Shown here: positions 1 through 5,739 of the stretch, piece by piece
Numbering within the stretch: position 1 is the first letter of the stretch
Layout: each line of letters begins with the position of its first letter
Assembly: GCA_021779275.1 (NCBI GenBank)
Contig: JAJYAX010000118.1
Span: forward strand, 1 to 5,739
Origin: Deltaproteobacteria bacterium
Lineage (GTDB): Bacteria; Desulfobacterota; Desulfobulbia; Desulfobulbales; Desulfocapsaceae
DNA length: 5,739 nucleotides
Direction: 5' to 3'
Program-made: the position numbers and the translations under genes
The notes under the pieces: generated by a model
What the model was told of the DNA's origin: nothing
Seen by the model: only the letters and a program-made list of their open reading frames with translations
The model's database searches: none

Positions 1-759
1 AGGGATAACCGGCAGGACACGCAGTAAAAAACCGATATAGCCCGCCAGGGAAAACACAGGCGTCTGTCCCTCTGCATAAAGGGAATGCAGGGCCGTATTC
101 CGGATGACCTGGAGGTGATGCAGTTTCAGGCTGCCCACCCCGAGTGCGCACACGGTCTTGACGGAAAAAAGCATATCCTCTTCGCTTTCTCCCGGGATTC
201 CGAAGATCAGGTGGGCGCCCAGCTCAAAACAGCCGAACGCCCTGATCCGCAGGGCCGCATCCTGGAAATCGCTGAAGCTGTGATTACGGTTGAGCAGGTT
301 CAGGCTCCGGTCATGCACGCTCTGCAGACCGAGTTCGAAAAGGCACTCCTTGCCGGTTTTTCTGATCAGTCCGGCCAGAGGCTGGAGAAGCCGATCCTCC
401 AGATAATCAGGTCTGGTGGAGAGGATCAGGCCGACACAATCGGGATCCGGCAGCAGGGAAGCAAAGACCGGCAACAGCTGCTTCACCGGCAGGGCGGTAC
501 AGGTTTCCTGCTGGAAGTAGGCGAAATATTTTTTAAACCTGCCCTTCAGCAGGTGGGTCTTCCCCAGCTCAATCTGGCGCGCGACAGTATCGGTCTTTTC
601 CAGGTGCCAGGGGGTGAAGCCGGCGGGACGGCAGAAAATACATCCCCCGTGCGCTCGGTTCGGACAAGGCCGGCCCATATCCACCGGAATTTTCCCGACC
701 GCCTGCCCGTATTTGTGCCGATAGTGATAACTGAAGGTGCGGATACGAGGCGGGGGCAT
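1..759 (-). CDS. YhcC-like (TIGR01212 family) radical SAM protein, C-terminus cut by window edge
   Basis: The first 253 residues are visible; the family is usually about 300 or more, so the C-terminus lies beyond base 1. The protein should bind a 4Fe-4S cluster and SAM for radical chemistry in the cytoplasm; the family's substrate was unassigned as far as I know. Cluster cysteines are C32, C40 and C43 in GRPCPNRAHGGCIFC (C-x7-C-x2-C). The CPNR-GGC-FC signature, the STRPDYL segment (114-120), FELGLQSVHD (141-150), LIFGIPGE (184-191) and LKLHHLQVI (211-219) follow the E. coli YhcC pattern in order. The first-to-second cysteine loop is about four residues shorter than in YhcC. ATG at 759 is chosen because the following text (YGQAVGKIPVD) aligns with family N-termini, although a GGAGG lies 19 bases upstream, which is too far to be ideal. 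The gene follows the monooxygenase stop by 25 bases and is probably co-transcribed with it. Family call is strong, function unknown. Confidence 0.9.
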   Translation of the reverse strand, partial: MPPPRIRTFSYHYRHKYGQAVGKIPVDMGRPCPNRAHGGCIFCRPAGFTPWHLEKTDTVARQIELGKTHLLKGRFKKYFAYFQQETCTALPVKQLLPVFASLLPDPDCVGLILSTRPDYLEDRLLQPLAGLIRKTGKECLFELGLQSVHDRSLNLLNRNHSFSDFQDAALRIRAFGCFELGAHLIFGIPGESEEDMLFSVKTVCALGVGSLKLHHLQVIRNTALHSLYAEGQTPVFSLAGYIGFLLRVLPVIP

Positions 760-778
760 GGCAGCGGGTATCTTTCTT

Positions 779-783
779 CCTCC
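779..783 (-). promoter_or_regulatory. GGAGG Shine-Dalgarno upstream of the radical SAM gene, unusual spacing
   Basis: A perfect GGAGG (within ACGGAGGAAGAAAG) starts one base past the monooxygenase stop codon. It is 19 bases from the ATG at 759 but only 7 bases from an in-frame ATA at 771-769. The weaker purine run GAAAG (772-776) is 12 bases from the ATG. Either the ATG is used with loose spacing, or initiation occurs at a non-standard codon four residues earlier. No in-frame GTG or TTG lies between them. Confidence 0.5.
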
Positions 784-784
784 G

Positions 785-1099
785 TCAGCCGTTGCTGATA
801 ATCTCCCCGGTGGTGTTGTCGACCACCACGGGGCTTTCAAAAAAGGTCACCGACGGGAGAGCGCCGTATTTATCAAAGATGAACGTCTTCCATTCATCCG
901 TATAGAGACGCTCTGCGTCCTCCCGCGAGTTCCAGAGGTAGACGCCGCCGGCTGTGCCGCCGTCCTGCGAAAGCAGGTAATATTTGCGAATCAGCCCTTC
1001 CATCTCTCTGTATTTCGGCGCCGTACTCAAAAAGACTGCGCGCGCCTCTTCCCGGGAAAGGGGCTGGGGCAGTTTGAACTGTACAAATGCTGTAATCAT
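785..1099 (-). CDS. Small YdhR-like (ABM-superfamily) putative monooxygenase
   Basis: A 104-residue cytoplasmic protein with no signal peptide or membrane segment. Its layout fits the dimeric alpha/beta-barrel (ABM) fold: a first strand MITAFVQFKLP, a helix over about 16-34 (REEARAVFLSTAPKYREM), then the hallmark GLIRKYYLLS-(loop)-TAGGVYLW (35-56). A second helix SREDAERLY follows (58-66), with a final strand near SVTFFESPVVV (82-92). The GG-x-YLW strand after a G-L-x-x-K-x-Y strand is characteristic of YdhR-like proteins (Pfam ydhR type), which are annotated as putative monooxygenases but mostly without a known substrate. Length is normal for the family. The ATG has a good GAGGGAG 5 bases upstream. 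It lies 53 bases after the dikinase-like gene and 25 bases before the radical SAM gene, so an operon is plausible. Enzymatic activity is inferred only from fold family; no cofactor site can be read from the sequence. Confidence 0.82.
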   Translation of the reverse strand: MITAFVQFKLPQPLSREEARAVFLSTAPKYREMEGLIRKYYLLSQDGGTAGGVYLWNSREDAERLYTDEWKTFIFDKYGALPSVTFFESPVVVDNTTGEIISNG

Positions 1100-1104
1100 A
1101 AGGT

Positions 1105-1111
1105 CTCCCTC
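1105..1111 (-). promoter_or_regulatory. Ribosome binding site of the monooxygenase gene
   Basis: GAGGGAG on the minus strand ends 5 bases before the ATG at 1099. This supports that start and argues for independent translation after the 53-base gap from the dikinase-like gene. I see no hairpin in that gap. Confidence 0.7.
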
Positions 1112-1152
1112 TGTTGTGTTGTTTCAATCCTGTGTTCTGTGATGTGCTTCTC

Positions 1153-3729
1153 TTAATCCTTCCGGAGAATCCCCAGTGAATAATCATGGGCCTCAAACCG
1201 GGTAACACATTGCTCAACCATCGCCTCATCTTCCATTGCCAGATCCAGAAGCCGGGTGACGCCCAGTATATGTCCGATCATAGAGAGTTTTTTCCCCAAC
1301 TCCCTGGCTGACTCGGCCTTCAGCCGCGCCTTGAGAAAATCCCCCGAGGTGGTGACATTAAAATCCATATGCCGCAGCACCTTGGCGACAAAGGACACCC
1401 GCAGATCCCTTTTTCTGGTCTCGGCGGCGCCTCCTTTAAAAGAGAGGGAGATATAATTATTGAAGGCATCGTCGGACAGATAGCAGTCCAGGACGATATA
1501 GTGATAGCCCATGCTCAGGCTGACATTCAGATAGTCAGGGGCAACCACCGCGTAACTCCTGGTGTCCACCGGCTGTATGGCCGTTAACGTGGGTGTCCGT
1601 AACATGGCGGAGAAGAGATCCTTGGTCCCCATCCGGTGATCCGGTCCCTTCCAGTCAAGCGCCTGGTCCGTCATGCCCTCCCAGAGTTTCTGAAAGGGGA
1701 GACTCTTGATTTTTTCGGCCGGGATGACGTTCAGGGCCTGGCCTTCTATGGCGTCGCCCTGGATGTCAAGGACATACAAGGTGAGCGGCAGGTCGGTTTC
1801 GACCCTGAAGATATTCTTGACGGAATGCAGGCGGCTCTTTTCCTTCAAAAGAAACATCTCGTTGAGCGCCGTTTCGTGACAGAAACGCAGGATGTCGTGC
1901 CAGGTGCGGCAGGCCTGAAGGGTGAAATCTTCCTGTCGCGGGTCTGTGAGATGCAGCGGAAAAATGTATTCGGCCATATGCTCCAGCAGGCGGTGCGACT
2001 CTGTCACGGGTATCCGTACGGTATTCTCCTGGTAGGACTTCGTTGCCTGCAAGATCTCGACCATACCGGCATAGATGATGCCCGCGTCAGCGTCAACGGT
2101 GATCTCCTGGTCATCCTGGAGAGCGTTGAAGATGCCGCTGACCCGAACGAGACAGGGCACTCCGAATTCTCGAATAACGGAGGCCATATGATCGGTCCAA
2201 TTTCCTTTTTCCACCACCACGGCCGAGGCCTTGCGCAGGGCTCCTATAAAGCGGGGAGACGAGTGTTTTAAGACCAGAACGGCGCCCTTGGGCAGGCTGG
2301 TGAGGTCATGCACTGTGGTTGCCTTAAACACCTTTCCCCAGCCCACGCCCGGACTGATCGGCTGCGTCTCGCGGGCTATAATCGGGGCATGAACCTGAGC
2401 GGCCGGACTCGTCCTCTCTCTCCCCGCATAGACCCTCAAGGGGCGCGCCTGCAACATATAGAGTTGATTCTGCCGGTCGATACACCACTCAATATCCTGC
2501 GGCCCCTGGAGATGTCCTTCAATGCGCATGGCCATGTCGGCCAGCCTTTGCAGCTGATCGTGGTTCAGGCAAGGCCGGTTGGATTCTTCTCTCGACATGA
2601 CGACCTGCTCCAGGCCGCCATCGTGCATCCCGGTGAGACAGATTTCCTTGTCCGCCGTTTCCTCCCGAACCAGAGGAAAACCGGGATCCCGTTTGAGAAC
2701 ATACACATCCGCCGAAATAACCCCTTCAACCAGCAGCTCACCTATGCCCCATACCGCATTAATCACCATCTCCCGGCTCTCCGGTCTGACGGGATTCAGG
2801 GAATACATCACTCCCGAGCAGAGAGGATCGATCATCTCCATAAATCCGACACTCATCGCCACGTCATCATCGCGAATATTTTTCAGGCGCTGGTAGACGA
2901 TGACGCTCGCATTGTATTTGCTTGACGCCACCTCCTTGTAGGCCTGCAGCAGCTGGTCTGTGCGGACATGAAGGAGGGTTGCAAACTGTCCGGCAAAGGA
3001 ACTTTCGGCAAGATCCTCGCCAATGGCGCTGCTGCGGACGGCCCAGTACAACGGCCGGCCGCGTTCTTTCTCCAGTCTTTCACTTTCGTGGAGAATGGAA
3101 TGTTCTATCTCGGGTGGAATCTGCGCGCCGAGGAACAGGTTTTTAATGGTCTTTTCGGCCTGGAGAAGCTGATGGCTGTCATTGGGCTCCAGGTTGTCCA
3201 GGACATGGCTGATTTGAGCCGAAAGATTGTTGAATTCCAGAAAATGGGTATAGGCGCAGGCCGTGGCGGCGAAGCCCGCGGGAATCAACTGGCCGCAGCC
3301 GTTGTGCATCTCGCCCAGATTGGCCATTTTGTTGCCGACCTTATCCGCCAGCTCTTTTCTCACCGCCGGCAGAGGGATAATGATAGGTGTGTAGACCGGT
3401 TCCTTTCGACCGGTCAGCACGCGTCTGATATCCTTATCCAATTGCTCATAGACCTCCCTCAAGGCGGCATGCTGTCCCCCGGAGAGCCCAATGAGGCTGT
3501 CGACGATATTGGCCATATGCTTCGACAGATTGCATATCATTGCCTTCAGATACGGAAAACTGATGAGCTGGTTGTTATAGAGTTTTTCCTCCAGCCGGGT
3601 CATGAGGTCCAGACTGTGCTCGTTCTCAAAGAGCACCGACAGGAATTCATTGTATTTCTTCCGCAGGTCCTTTTCCGCCTGGGTTTCCTGGGATTTTTCT
3701 TTTTTCAGATACTTCCATAACCGAATCAT
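1153..3729 (-). CDS. PEP synthase/PPDK-like phosphotransferase with ATP-grasp and phosphohistidine domains but no PEP/pyruvate barrel
   Basis: An 858-residue soluble protein. Domains in order: a charged, helical N-terminal extension (about 1-110); a PPDK_N-type ATP-grasp nucleotide-binding domain (about 120-430); a swivelling phosphohistidine domain (about 465-560); and a C-terminal region of about 300 residues (about 565-858). The ATP-grasp shows VGNKMANLGEM (131-141), AVRSSAIGEDL (230-240) with R232, SFAGQ (244-248), SGVMYSLNP (305-313), DIEW (412-415) and LQARPL (426-431). The swivelling domain shows GNWTDHMAS (509-517), where H514 matches the catalytic histidine of the usual GGxTxHAAI, followed by REFGVPCLV. 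PEP synthase would continue into a TIM barrel binding PEP/pyruvate; I see none of its motifs. The C-terminal region instead has CRTWHDILRFCHE (607-619) and SFKGGAAETRKRD (763-775), which I recall from uncharacterised PEP/pyruvate-binding-domain proteins of deltaproteobacteria. It should transfer phosphate from ATP through H514 to an unknown acceptor. Start is fixed by GAGGAG 6 bases upstream. It is the second gene of the likely CLC-to-radical SAM unit. Confidence 0.88.
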   Translation of the reverse strand: MIRLWKYLKKEKSQETQAEKDLRKKYNEFLSVLFENEHSLDLMTRLEEKLYNNQLISFPYLKAMICNLSKHMANIVDSLIGLSGGQHAALREVYEQLDKDIRRVLTGRKEPVYTPIIIPLPAVRKELADKVGNKMANLGEMHNGCGQLIPAGFAATACAYTHFLEFNNLSAQISHVLDNLEPNDSHQLLQAEKTIKNLFLGAQIPPEIEHSILHESERLEKERGRPLYWAVRSSAIGEDLAESSFAGQFATLLHVRTDQLLQAYKEVASSKYNASVIVYQRLKNIRDDDVAMSVGFMEMIDPLCSGVMYSLNPVRPESREMVINAVWGIGELLVEGVISADVYVLKRDPGFPLVREETADKEICLTGMHDGGLEQVVMSREESNRPCLNHDQLQRLADMAMRIEGHLQGPQDIEWCIDRQNQLYMLQARPLRVYAGRERTSPAAQVHAPIIARETQPISPGVGWGKVFKATTVHDLTSLPKGAVLVLKHSSPRFIGALRKASAVVVEKGNWTDHMASVIREFGVPCLVRVSGIFNALQDDQEITVDADAGIIYAGMVEILQATKSYQENTVRIPVTESHRLLEHMAEYIFPLHLTDPRQEDFTLQACRTWHDILRFCHETALNEMFLLKEKSRLHSVKNIFRVETDLPLTLYVLDIQGDAIEGQALNVIPAEKIKSLPFQKLWEGMTDQALDWKGPDHRMGTKDLFSAMLRTPTLTAIQPVDTRSYAVVAPDYLNVSLSMGYHYIVLDCYLSDDAFNNYISLSFKGGAAETRKRDLRVSFVAKVLRHMDFNVTTSGDFLKARLKAESARELGKKLSMIGHILGVTRLLDLAMEDEAMVEQCVTRFEAHDYSLGILRKD

Positions 3730-3735
3730 GTGGTG

Positions 3736-3741
3736 CTCCTC
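3736..3741 (-). promoter_or_regulatory. Ribosome binding site of the dikinase-like gene
   Basis: GAGGAG on the minus strand stands 6 bases before the ATG at 3729, a near-ideal arrangement. It decides this start and suggests strong translation. Confidence 0.75.
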
Positions 3742-3795
3742 ACCCGGATAAAGGGGATTTTTCTAGTAGCCTGGCGCACACTATCGGCGACCGGC

Positions 3796-3809
3796 CCTGA
3801 TCTCTCAGG
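3796..3809 (-). other. Short hairpin over the CLC stop codon
   Basis: On the minus strand CCTGA-GAGA-TCAGG forms a perfect 5-bp stem closed by a GNRA-type tetraloop, and the TGA stop of the CLC gene lies inside the stem. No U-tract follows, so it does not look like an intrinsic terminator. It might be an mRNA-processing or stability element, or chance. The rest of the 75-base gap to the dikinase-like gene holds only that gene's ribosome binding site. Confidence 0.25.
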
Positions 3810-5103
3810 CATGACCTTCAATGGGATTCCCGTAGAGGGGGCGTGTGCCGAACCGCGTGCTCACAGCATAGGCCACGCCTGCCGCCAGCATGATGGGGAC
3901 GGTCAATTGAAATTGGCCGGTCATCTCCAAAACCATGATAATGGCCATCAGGGGGGCTTGGGTGGCGGCGGCAAGAGCCGCGGCCATGCCGATAACAGCT
4001 GCGGTCTCGGGAGAGCCGACCCACTGTGCGGGCAGGCTGCTTAACGCCATATCGCCAAAGAGAAATCCGCTTGTCGCACCAATGAAAAGTGTCGGTGTGA
4101 ACAGTCCGCCCACCGCCCCTGAACCGGCGCTGATCATGGTGGCCAGTACTTTTACCGCTAACACAAATGCCACCCAGTGGACAAGAGTCTCACCGTTCAG
4201 CACCCGTGATACCGTGCTGGAGCCATTCCCCCACACCTCCGGAGTCACTGCCGACAGTCCTCCCGCCAGCAATCCTCCCAGCATCAACCGGAGAGGCAAC
4301 CAGGAAATACGGGCGAATACCATGCGGCCCTGTTCCACTCCGTACAGGAGGATTGTACCAAGACCGCCGCAAAGCAACCCGGTCATCGCCGCAAATCCGA
4401 GGTGAGCGGGAGCAAGCCTGGCCGAAGAAATAACATAGATAGGCTCGGCCAGTCCCAGACCGTGTATGAAAATGCTGGATGCCGCCACGGCGATGAGCAC
4501 TGGAGCCACCGTATGCCGGGCAAGAAATCCCAAGGCAAGCTCAAGCACAAAGACCACGCCGGCCACCGGGGCATGGTAGGCTGCGCCGAGACCGGAGGCA
4601 ATGCCGCACACCATTAATGCGTTCCGCTCTGAAGGCGGCAGTTTCAAGAGACGCCCCAATACCACCGACGCCCAGGCCGCGAGCTGCACCATCGATCCTT
4701 CACGGCCCACTGACGCACCGCTTGCCACTGAGATAAGAGATGAGGCGCTGCGTGCAAGGGTGGTGCGATCATTGAGGTCAGCCTCACCCAAGCGGGCCGC
4801 ATCAATATAATCGATATGCCTGGCGCCATGCGGGGTCTTGGCTGCCCACCTGATTCCGAGCCAGAGCAGGGTTCCGGCGCACATGCCGCCTGCGGTGCTG
4901 ATAAGAATGCGCATCACAGGCGATAATGCCGATGCAGTAGCCACCAGCCCATGGGGTTGTGCCGTCAATAGTCTTTCCAGCAGTTCAATCGACAGGCGGA
5001 ATCCCATCGTCACCGCGGCCGACGCCATGCCGGTCAAGGCGGCCCACACCCAAAAAAGAAAGGCGGACATGCTGGGAAAGGGGATCTTTGCAGGTAATTT
5101 CAT
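3805..5103 (-). CDS. CLC-family chloride channel/transporter (ClcB-like)
   Basis: A 432-residue inner-membrane protein, normal length for a bacterial CLC without CBS domains, with hydrophobic segments along its whole length (about 12-35, 62-85, 160-220, 233-258, 268-290, 308-355, 365-420). The family should pass chloride or related anions, either as a channel or in exchange for protons. GREGSMVQ (133-140) holds the external gating glutamate E135. GGLFTPTL (332-339) matches the GGIFAPML filter segment of E. coli ClcA, and Y424 in RPLYGN matches its central tyrosine. The GSGIPEIEG motif carrying the central serine is absent: the region reads ARHIDYIDAARLG (94-106). The internal proton-path glutamate (ClcA E203) appears to be L189 in FVLELALG. 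Such changes are familiar from ClcB-like members. No clear Shine-Dalgarno precedes ATG 5103, and Met12 (5070) is an alternative that also lacks one. It lies downstream of a SulP permease gene and 75 bases before the dikinase-like gene. Confidence 0.92.
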   Translation of the reverse strand: MKLPAKIPFPSMSAFLFWVWAALTGMASAAVTMGFRLSIELLERLLTAQPHGLVATASALSPVMRILISTAGGMCAGTLLWLGIRWAAKTPHGARHIDYIDAARLGEADLNDRTTLARSASSLISVASGASVGREGSMVQLAAWASVVLGRLLKLPPSERNALMVCGIASGLGAAYHAPVAGVVFVLELALGFLARHTVAPVLIAVAASSIFIHGLGLAEPIYVISSARLAPAHLGFAAMTGLLCGGLGTILLYGVEQGRMVFARISWLPLRLMLGGLLAGGLSAVTPEVWGNGSSTVSRVLNGETLVHWVAFVLAVKVLATMISAGSGAVGGLFTPTLFIGATSGFLFGDMALSSLPAQWVGSPETAAVIGMAAALAAATQAPLMAIIMVLEMTGQFQLTVPIMLAAGVAYAVSTRFGTRPLYGNPIEGHA

Positions 5104-5342
5104 GAGAGAAAATAGTTTAATTCAGGATCCTATAGTCTGCATACAAAGATTGATTCTCACGCGTGCAGTGGTTGCATCTCACCGGCAATGTACAACGGAT
5201 GATCGACAGGTACACATACATTCTTTGTCAAATCAAAAGAATTATTGGGAGCGAAGGACGGAAAACCAGCAGTTTTTGATAGCCTTTAAAGAGTATTTTT
5301 GCAGCATCGAAGCATTGATCAAGGTTGTAGTCGCCGATAACA
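5104..5342. other. AT-richer intergenic region between SulP and CLC genes
   Basis: Together with the hairpin at 5343-5379 this makes the 277-base gap in front of the CLC gene, the longest non-coding stretch here and visibly AT-richer than the genes. It presumably carries the CLC promoter. A perfect TTGACA occurs on the minus strand at 5231-5226, but the sequence 16-18 bases further on is a poor match to TATAAT, so I do not call a promoter. I find no convincing small gene, tRNA or riboswitch on either strand. A plus-strand open frame across this region is mostly the antisense of the CLC gene. Confidence 0.5.
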
Positions 5343-5379
5343 ATATTTCCGGAGAGCCTTAATGGCCGCTCGAAAATAT
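5343..5379 (-). terminator. Hairpin directly after the SulP stop codon, possible transcription end
   Basis: Starting one base after the permease TGA, the minus strand reads ATATTTTC-GAGC, a 10-base loop, GCTC, a 3-base bulge (TCC), then GGAAATAT. The outer stem is 8 bp with one G-U pair and the inner stem is 4 bp. Position and size suit a transcription end or 3' mRNA protection. The AT-rich outer stem and the lack of a proper U-tract (TGTTATC follows) make it an atypical intrinsic terminator. Confidence 0.4.
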
Positions 5380-5380
5380 G

Positions 5381-5739
5381 TCACCCTCCCTGTTGCCTCC
5401 GGGGGGGACATTCCTGAAAAAAAGGTTTCTTGCAGGATCGACAGGTTGTTTCGTCGGCCCCGGGGATGATCTTGGCGATGGCATCCTTCTGGGTGGCGAA
5501 GACCTGCTCTTTCCCGATTGTCGCCAGGTACCCTCCCCGCTCCAGAACGCTGTATGCCTGAGGCTGGAGTTCGCAGAGATAGAGGCAGCCCCGCTGAGCC
5601 CGGCGACGTTCGGCTTCCCGGGCCAGCAGTTCGGCGCCGGCCACATCGATAAAATTAATGCCGCAGCCAAGAATCAGAACATTGCGCTTTCGCATCAGAT
5701 TTTTGTCGATATTGTACAGGTAGTCGCTGACATGATTGA
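5381..5739 (-). CDS. C-terminal STAS domain of a SulP-family anion (sulfate-type) permease, 5' end outside window
   Basis: Only the last 118 residues are visible; the frame runs open to the window edge, so the membrane part is missing. The visible part is a STAS domain: HVSDYLYNIDKNL leads into the strand NVLILGCG, then INFIDVAGAELL (27-38), the classic loop and helix of SulP STAS domains. RGCLYLCELQ (second strand) and VLERGGYLATIG follow. The STAS domain sits on the cytoplasmic side of the permease and is needed for transport or regulation in family members. D31-V-A-G34 has alanine where the anti-sigma-antagonist type STAS has its phosphorylatable serine. The tail has a C-x2-C-x7-C pattern (C99, C102, C110) in CRSCKKPFFQEC, before a PPRRQQGG end. 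Similar cysteine tails occur, from memory, in other proteobacterial SulP proteins. An internal ATG at 5695 is not a real start because the domain begins before it. SulP members carry sulfate, bicarbonate or other anions; the substrate cannot be read here. Confidence 0.88.
   Translation of the reverse strand, partial: NHVSDYLYNIDKNLMRKRNVLILGCGINFIDVAGAELLAREAERRRAQRGCLYLCELQPQAYSVLERGGYLATIGKEQVFATQKDAIAKIIPGADETTCRSCKKPFFQECPPRRQQGG

Noticed and set aside
85..798. 237-codon plus-strand open frame
   Set aside because: It is antisense to the radical SAM gene, which has recognisable family motifs; the plus-strand protein shows no coherent domain.
1100..1152. Terminator between the dikinase-like and monooxygenase genes
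   Set aside because: No inverted repeat or U-tract is visible in these 53 bases.
894..1229. 111-codon minus-strand frame overlapping the monooxygenase and the end of the dikinase-like gene
   Set aside because: It is out of frame with both real genes, and its sequence is arginine-rich shadow text without a domain.
1636..2925. Two plus-strand open frames of over 200 codons (1636-2271 and 2308-2925)
   Set aside because: Both are antisense to the dikinase-like gene, which carries conserved motifs along this stretch; the plus-strand products look like complement shadows.
2968..3720. 250-codon plus-strand open frame
   Set aside because: Antisense to the N-terminal part of the dikinase-like gene; no recognisable motif, and explained by its codon composition.
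5203..5231. Minus-strand promoter with perfect TTGACA at 5231-5226
   Set aside because: At 17-base spacing the -10 would be TGTCGA, a poor match, and nearby spacings are no better; not callable without transcript data.
4838..5362. 174-codon plus-strand open frame reaching across the intergenic gap
   Set aside because: Its first half is antisense to the CLC gene and the rest shows no domain or ribosome binding site that I recognise.
5381..5695. Stand-alone 104-residue STAS protein starting at the ATG at 5695
   Set aside because: The frame stays open to the window edge and the preceding residues (HVSDYLYNIDKNL) are part of the STAS domain, so this is the tail of a longer permease.

Overview
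The window is a bacterial chromosomal segment. It is moderately GC-rich in the genes and AT-richer in one intergenic gap, and all five genes I can support lie on the minus strand. My best guess for the host is a deltaproteobacterial lineage (Desulfobacterota). The basis is recall of similar proteins: the barrel-less PEP-synthase-like protein and the small YdhR-like monooxygenase resemble proteins I associate with that group. This is inference from memory, not a search, and no marker gene in the window fixes the taxonomy.

Reading in the direction of transcription (high to low coordinates), the layout is as follows. (1) At 5739-5381 is the C-terminal end of a SulP-family anion permease: its STAS domain and a cysteine-containing tail. 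(2) At 5380-5104 is a 277-base AT-richer gap, which begins with a hairpin directly behind the permease stop codon. (3) At 5103-3805 is a CLC-family chloride channel/transporter. (4) At 3729-1153 is an 858-residue protein with the nucleotide-binding and phosphohistidine domains of PEP synthase/PPDK, but with an unrelated-looking C-terminal domain where the PEP/pyruvate barrel should be. (5) At 1099-785 is a 104-residue YdhR-like (ABM-fold) putative monooxygenase. (6) At 759-1 is a YhcC-like (TIGR01212) radical SAM protein, cut by the window edge.

Gaps between genes (3) to (6) are 75, 53 and 25 bases with no convincing intrinsic terminator, so they may be co-transcribed. Strong Shine-Dalgarno sequences precede the dikinase-like and monooxygenase genes. 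No shared pathway is evident. The permease and the CLC protein both concern anion transport. The dikinase-like, monooxygenase and radical SAM genes look like a conserved-hypothetical metabolic cluster of unknown purpose.

The item most worth attention is the dikinase-like protein. It keeps the phosphotransfer machinery (ATP-grasp plus swivelling histidine) but appears to have swapped its acceptor domain, so its substrate cannot be assumed to be pyruvate. I saw no mobile element, CRISPR array, tRNA or rRNA.
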